Assembly (NCBI GenBank): GCA_947475845.1 | Contig: CANJMO010000023.1 | Location: forward strand, 1-35,856 | Direction: 5' to 3' | Length of the DNA: 35,856 nucleotides | Origin: Caulobacteraceae bacterium | GTDB taxonomy: Bacteria; Pseudomonadota; Alphaproteobacteria; Caulobacterales; Caulobacteraceae | In this document: in pieces, positions 32,571-35,856 of the stretch | Layout of the letters: each line of letters opens with the position of its first letter | Position numbering within the stretch: the stretch's first letter is position 1 | Made by a program: the position numbers and the translations under genes | The notes under the pieces: generated by a model | Told to the model about the DNA's origin: nothing | Databases searched by the model: none | Seen by the model: only the letters and a program-made list of their open reading frames with translations

Positions 32571-32613
32571 CTGCTCGATTGTTGAGCAGACCCCCGACCA
32601 TCGGCTATAGCCG
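32571..32613. promoter_or_regulatory. Two dyads upstream of the ammonium transporter gene
   Basis: CTGCTC/GAGCAG (32571-32576 and 32584-32589, 7-nt loop) is followed by the perfect palindrome CGGCTATAGCCG (32602-32613), 37 bp before the amt ATG. The first may end transcription of the upstream gene weakly; the second looks like an operator. No sigma54 (-24/-12) promoter is evident. Confidence 0.35.
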
Positions 32614-32650
32614 GTTGCGGCCGTTCGCGGCCCCGGGGGAAGGGAAGCCG

Positions 32651-33952
32651 ATGGCATTGGTTCGCAAGGTGTTTTCGGGCGCGGCAGTGGCTGCTGCGGC
32701 GCTGTTCATACCGGCCGCCGCTCTCGCCCAGACCCCGGCTCCTGCGCTCGACCCCGGCGACACCGCCTGGATTTTGACCTCCACGGCCCTGGTCCTGTTC
32801 ATGACCCTGCCGGGCCTGGCCCTGTTCTACGGCGGGCTGGTGCGGTCCAAGAACGTGCTGTCGGTGATGGCGCAGTGCGTGGCCATCGCCTGCCTGGCCT
32901 CGGTGCTGTGGCTGGCGGTCGGCTACTCCCTGGCCTTCTCTGGCGGCGGACCTCTGATCGGCGACTTCGACCGGGCCTTCCTGCACGCCGCGCGCGGGCG
33001 CCTGCACGGGACCATTCCCGAGAGCGCCTTCTTCATGTTCCAGGGGGCGTTCGCGATCATCACCCCGGCCCTGATCGTCGGCGCCTATGTCGAGCGCATC
33101 CGCTTCCCCGCCGTGCTGCTGTTCTCCGGCCTGTGGCTGCTGATCGTCTATGTCCCGGTCACCCACTGGGTGTGGGGCGGCGGCTGGCTGATGCAACGCG
33201 GGGTGATGGACTACGCCGGCGGGCTGGTGGTGCACGCCACCGCCGGCATCTCGGCCCTGCTGGCCGCCATGGCGGTCGGCCGGCGTGAGGGCTTTCCGCG
33301 CGATCTGCACCCTCCGCACAACCCGGGCCTGACCATGATCGGCGCCGGCATGCTGTGGGTCGGCTGGTACGGCTTCAACGGCGGCAGCGCCCTGGCGGCC
33401 AACGGCGACGCGGCCATGGCCCTGATGGTCACGCACCTGTCGGCCTCAGCGGCGGGCCTGACCTGGGCCCTGATCGAGTGGAAGAAATTCGGCCGCCCGT
33501 CGATGGTCGGGCTGGTCACCGGCGTGGTCGGCGGCCTGGCCACGGTGACCCCGGCGTCCGGCTATGTCGGCCCGGTGGGCGGTCTGGTGCTGGGCGTTGC
33601 CGGCGCGGCGGTGTGCTTTCAGGCGGTGGAGATCGTCAAGCACCGCTGGAAGGTCGACGACAGCCTCGACGTGTTCGCCGTGCACGGCGTCGGCGGCATC
33701 CTCGGCAGCCTGCTGGTGGCGGTGCTGGCCCATCCGGCGCTGGACGGCGTCGGCTACGGCGTGGCCGGCGGCATGGCCGGACAGGCCCTGGTGCAGCTGA
33801 CCGGGGTGGCCGCCGTCCTGGCCTGGTCGGGCGTGATGACCGCGCTGATCCTGTTCGTGGTCAAGAAGGCCACCGGCCTGCGCGCCCGCGACGAAGAGAT
33901 TGAAGACGGCCTCGACGTTTCCACCCACGGTGAGCGGAGCTTCAGTATCTAG
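32651..33952 (+). CDS. amt: Ammonium transporter, AmtB family
   Basis: Inner-membrane ammonium channel (433 aa) with a signal-like N-terminus (PAAALAQTPAP) and about 11 TM segments. The extracellular FYGGLVRSKNVLS, the DYAGG motif with D187, the twin His pair H195 (VVHATAG) and H345 (VHGVGGILG), and FNGGSAL are all present, so it should be functional. GAAGGGAA precedes ATG 32651. A PII gene (glnK) is often next to amtB but is not seen here. Its stop is 3 bp from the stop of the convergent sugar transferase. Confidence 0.96.
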   Translation: MALVRKVFSGAAVAAAALFIPAAALAQTPAPALDPGDTAWILTSTALVLFMTLPGLALFYGGLVRSKNVLSVMAQCVAIACLASVLWLAVGYSLAFSGGGPLIGDFDRAFLHAARGRLHGTIPESAFFMFQGAFAIITPALIVGAYVERIRFPAVLLFSGLWLLIVYVPVTHWVWGGGWLMQRGVMDYAGGLVVHATAGISALLAAMAVGRREGFPRDLHPPHNPGLTMIGAGMLWVGWYGFNGGSALAANGDAAMALMVTHLSASAAGLTWALIEWKKFGRPSMVGLVTGVVGGLATVTPASGYVGPVGGLVLGVAGAAVCFQAVEIVKHRWKVDDSLDVFAVHGVGGILGSLLVAVLAHPALDGVGYGVAGGMAGQALVQLTGVAAVLAWSGVMTALILFVVKKATGLRARDEEIEDGLDVSTHGERSFSI

Positions 33953-33955
33953 GCC

Positions 33956-34549
33956 TCAGTGGGTCACGCCCTTGGCGGCGACGACACCCGCCGCCGTCAT
34001 CAACAGGACCCTTAGATCGAACAGCCAGGAGCGGCGGTGCAGATATTCGACGTCGAGCGCCACCTTGTCCGGGATCGGCAGCTCGTCGCGGCCGTTGACC
34101 TGGGCCCAGCCGGTGACGCCGGGGCGCAAGGCCTCAACGCCCGATGCGGTGCGCAGGGCTATCAAGTCGTCCTGGTTGAACAGGGCTGGGCGCGGCCCCA
34201 CCAGGCTCATGTCGCCTTTCAGCACGCTCAGCAGCTGGGGCAGTTCATCCAGGCTGGAGCGGCGCAGGAAGCCGCCGATCGGAGTCAGCCAGCGGGCCGG
34301 ATCGTCCATCAGGTGGGTGGCCACCTGGGGCGTGTCGATGCGCATGGTGCGGAACTTGGGCATCAGGAAGACGGCGTTGCCCCGGCCTACGCGCTTGGAC
34401 CAGTGAACCGCCGGTCCCGGCGAGGTCGCTCGCACCCATCCCGCCAGCAACACCAGGGGGACCGCCAGCACGATTAGCGCCGCGCCAGACACGGCGACGT
34501 CGGTGAGACGCTTCAAAGCGTCTGAGGGTTGGGCGGTCGGCGCGGTCAT
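33956..34549 (-). CDS. Bacterial sugar-phosphate transferase (monotopic PGT, PssY/HfsE-like)
   Basis: Short phosphoglycosyltransferase (197 aa) that moves a sugar-phosphate from a nucleotide sugar to undecaprenyl phosphate, starting exopolysaccharide or O-antigen repeat synthesis. One reentrant membrane helix at 18-40 is followed by KFRTMR (65-70), the catalytic SSLDELPQLLSVLKGDMSLVGPRP (Asp-Glu at 101-102) and GVTGWAQVNGRDELP. It lacks the N-terminal TM bundle of WcaJ-type enzymes, so it is the PglC-like minimal form. No other polysaccharide genes are directly beside it except the GH18-CE4-GT2 enzyme two genes away. Confidence 0.93.
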   Translation of the reverse strand: MTAPTAQPSDALKRLTDVAVSGAALIVLAVPLVLLAGWVRATSPGPAVHWSKRVGRGNAVFLMPKFRTMRIDTPQVATHLMDDPARWLTPIGGFLRRSSLDELPQLLSVLKGDMSLVGPRPALFNQDDLIALRTASGVEALRPGVTGWAQVNGRDELPIPDKVALDVEYLHRRSWLFDLRVLLMTAAGVVAAKGVTH

Positions 34550-34666
34550 CAGTCCCTATAAATCGCCATCCGCCGGTTTGGCGAAACGAAATCCCCAGGG
34601 GCCGCGCGCTCGACAATCGGGGCGCCGCGGGATAACTCGGCCCAGCCTTCGAGAAGAGCCCGTCCC

Positions 34667-35707
34667 ATGTCCGATACCCCTCCGGTCGTCTATGCCGGCC
34701 CCAAGCGCATCCTGTCGGGGGTGCAGACCTCTGGCCAGCTGCACCTGGGCAATTACCTGGGTGCCATCGTCAAGTTCGTGCGTCTGCAGGAAGAGGCCGA
34801 GTGCTTCTATTTCCTGGCCGATATGCACGCCATCACCGTGTGGCAGGATCCGGACAAGCTGGCCGACCAGATGCGCGAAGTGGCCGCCGCCTTCATCGCC
34901 TCAGGCGTGGACCCGGCCAAGGCCGCGATCTTCCCGCAGTCGGCGGTGCCCGAGCACGCCGAGCTGGCCTGGATCTTCAACTGCGTCGCCAGGCTCGGCT
35001 GGCTGGACCGCATGACCCAGTTCAAGGAGAAGTCCGGCCAGCACAAGGAGCGCTCGTCGGTGGGCCTCTATACCTACCCGGTGCTGCAGGCGGCCGACAT
35101 CCTGGTCTACAAGGCCACCCACGTGCCGGTGGGCGAGGACCAGAAGCAGCACCTGGAGCTGACCCGCGACATCGCCCAGAAGTTCAACAACGACTTCGGA
35201 GCCCAGGGCTTCTTCCCGATCACCGAGCCGGTGATCGAGGGGCCGGGCGCGCGGATCATGTCGCTGCGCGACGGGGCGGCGAAGATGAGCAAGTCCGATC
35301 CGTCGGACAATTCGCGCATCAACCTGCTGGATGACGCCGACGCCATGGCCACCAAGATCCGCAAGGCAAAGACCGACCCGGAGCCTTTGCCCGAGACCCT
35401 CGACGAGCTGAAGGCGCGGCCCGAGGCCGATAACCTGGTGGGCATCTACGCGGCCCTGTCCGGCGTGACCAAGGCGCAGGCCCTGACCGAGTTCGCCGGC
35501 AAGGGTTTCGGCGCCTTCAAGCCGGCCCTGGCCGATCTGACCGTGGCCAAGCTGGGACCGATCGGGGCCGAGATGCGACGCCTGCTGGCCGATCCGGCCG
35601 AGATCGACCGGGTGCTGAAAATCGGCGTGGAAAAGGCCCGCGCGGTGGCCGCGCCGGTGGTGGCCGACACCAAACGCCTGGTCGGCTTCTGGTCGCCCAA
35701 GCCGTGA
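34667..35707 (+). CDS. trpS: Tryptophan--tRNA ligase TrpS
   Basis: Class I aminoacyl-tRNA synthetase (346 aa). The HIGH-type motif is HLGN at 26-29 ([11 protein letters not shown]) and KMSKS is at 206-210 ([11 protein letters not shown]). [14 protein letters not shown] and [18 protein letters not shown] are TrpRS signatures. The length and ends are normal. It is followed with overlap by the gene for a copper chaperone. Confidence 0.97.
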   Translation: MSDTPPVVYAGPKRILSGVQTSGQLHLGNYLGAIVKFVRLQEEAECFYFLADMHAITVWQDPDKLADQMREVAAAFIASGVDPAKAAIFPQSAVPEHAELAWIFNCVARLGWLDRMTQFKEKSGQHKERSSVGLYTYPVLQAADILVYKATHVPVGEDQKQHLELTRDIAQKFNNDFGAQGFFPITEPVIEGPGARIMSLRDGAAKMSKSDPSDNSRINLLDDADAMATKIRKAKTDPEPLPETLDELKARPEADNLVGIYAALSGVTKAQALTEFAGKGFGAFKPALADLTVAKLGPIGAEMRRLLADPAEIDRVLKIGVEKARAVAAPVVADTKRLVGFWSPKP

Positions 35708-35856
35708 GGGCGCGCATTCTGATACTGGCGGCGGCGATGACGGCTTTTGCCGCCGTTGCTCATGCCCAGACGGTCAAGGCCGGCGCCCTGATCCTGGACG
35801 GCATGGTGGTGCGCGCCTCGCTGGGCAATGTCCCGACCACCGCCGCCTATCTGACC
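35704..35856 (+). CDS. PCu(A)C-type copper chaperone (3' end cut by window)
   Basis: Only the first 51 codons are present. GTG 35704 overlaps the trpS TGA (GTGA). A signal peptide ([17 protein letters not shown]) is followed by [27 protein letters not shown], which matches the start of DUF461/PCu(A)C periplasmic copper chaperones (usually WxRAT...AAYLTI). The metal-binding His/Met residues lie beyond the window. Confidence 0.65.
   Translation, partial: MRARILILAAAMTAFAAVAHAQTVKAGALILDGMVVRASLGNVPTTAAYLT

Noticed and set aside
29031-32657. 1208-codon minus-strand open frame opposite the polysaccharide enzyme
   Set aside because: Its His/Gln/Gly-rich translation is the usual mirror of a GC-rich gene; the plus strand has intact catalytic motifs throughout.

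Overview
The window is dense, GC-rich bacterial chromosome with short gene gaps and many four-base ATGA overlaps. Gene content and order (tsaD-gpsA ... tsaB-rimI-fur ... miaB-phoH-ybeY, with hemC-hemD divergent from tsaD) fit an alphaproteobacterium. The large TonB receptor, the Cys-poor Fur and the general style point to Caulobacteraceae (Caulobacter/Phenylobacterium-like). That placement is inferred from gene order and composition; no database was searched.

Layout. 1-2733 (minus): miaB, phoH and a truncated ybeY, a tRNA/rRNA maturation operon. 2851-6049 (plus): secreted M28 metallopeptidase, secreted cupin and MFS transporter, lying between miaB and fur. 6046-10387 (minus): tsaD, gpsA, a YciI-like protein, a Rieske-type protein, tsaB, rimI and a Fur-family regulator, mostly overlapping. 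10480-12093 (plus): hemC and hemD, then a tRNA-Thr(CGT).

12.2-19.28 kb is accessory DNA. The last 25 bp of the tRNA region recur, with one base missing, at 19261-19284, the signature of a tRNA-targeted island whose integrase is gone. Inside lie an IS3-type remnant, the C-terminal stub of a PepSY/PiuB-like membrane protein, and a minus-strand operon: TonB-dependent receptor, an unnamed secreted protein, a secreted amidohydrolase and a 2OG-Fe(II) oxygenase. Each of the three gaps between its genes holds a strong hairpin. A perfect 18-bp inverted repeat (12671-12688 / 18642-18659) brackets this operon.

19.3-28.9 kb is mixed: a Sel1-repeat protein, an exported protein, a frameshifted methyltransferase, a four-gene ABC importer of the SsuA/NMT1 type with two different permeases, two small exported proteins, an RluF/RluB-like pseudouridine synthase, a BaiN-like flavoprotein and a small XRE regulator. 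29.2-35.9 kb holds a 1118-residue membrane protein joining GH18-like, NodB deacetylase and GT2 synthase domains, then an ammonium transporter, a sugar-phosphate transferase, trpS and the start of a PCu(A)C copper chaperone.

The most interesting items are the tRNA-Thr island with its receptor/hydrolase operon and inverted-repeat boundary, the three-domain polysaccharide enzyme, and a tsaD that seems to start at CTG.
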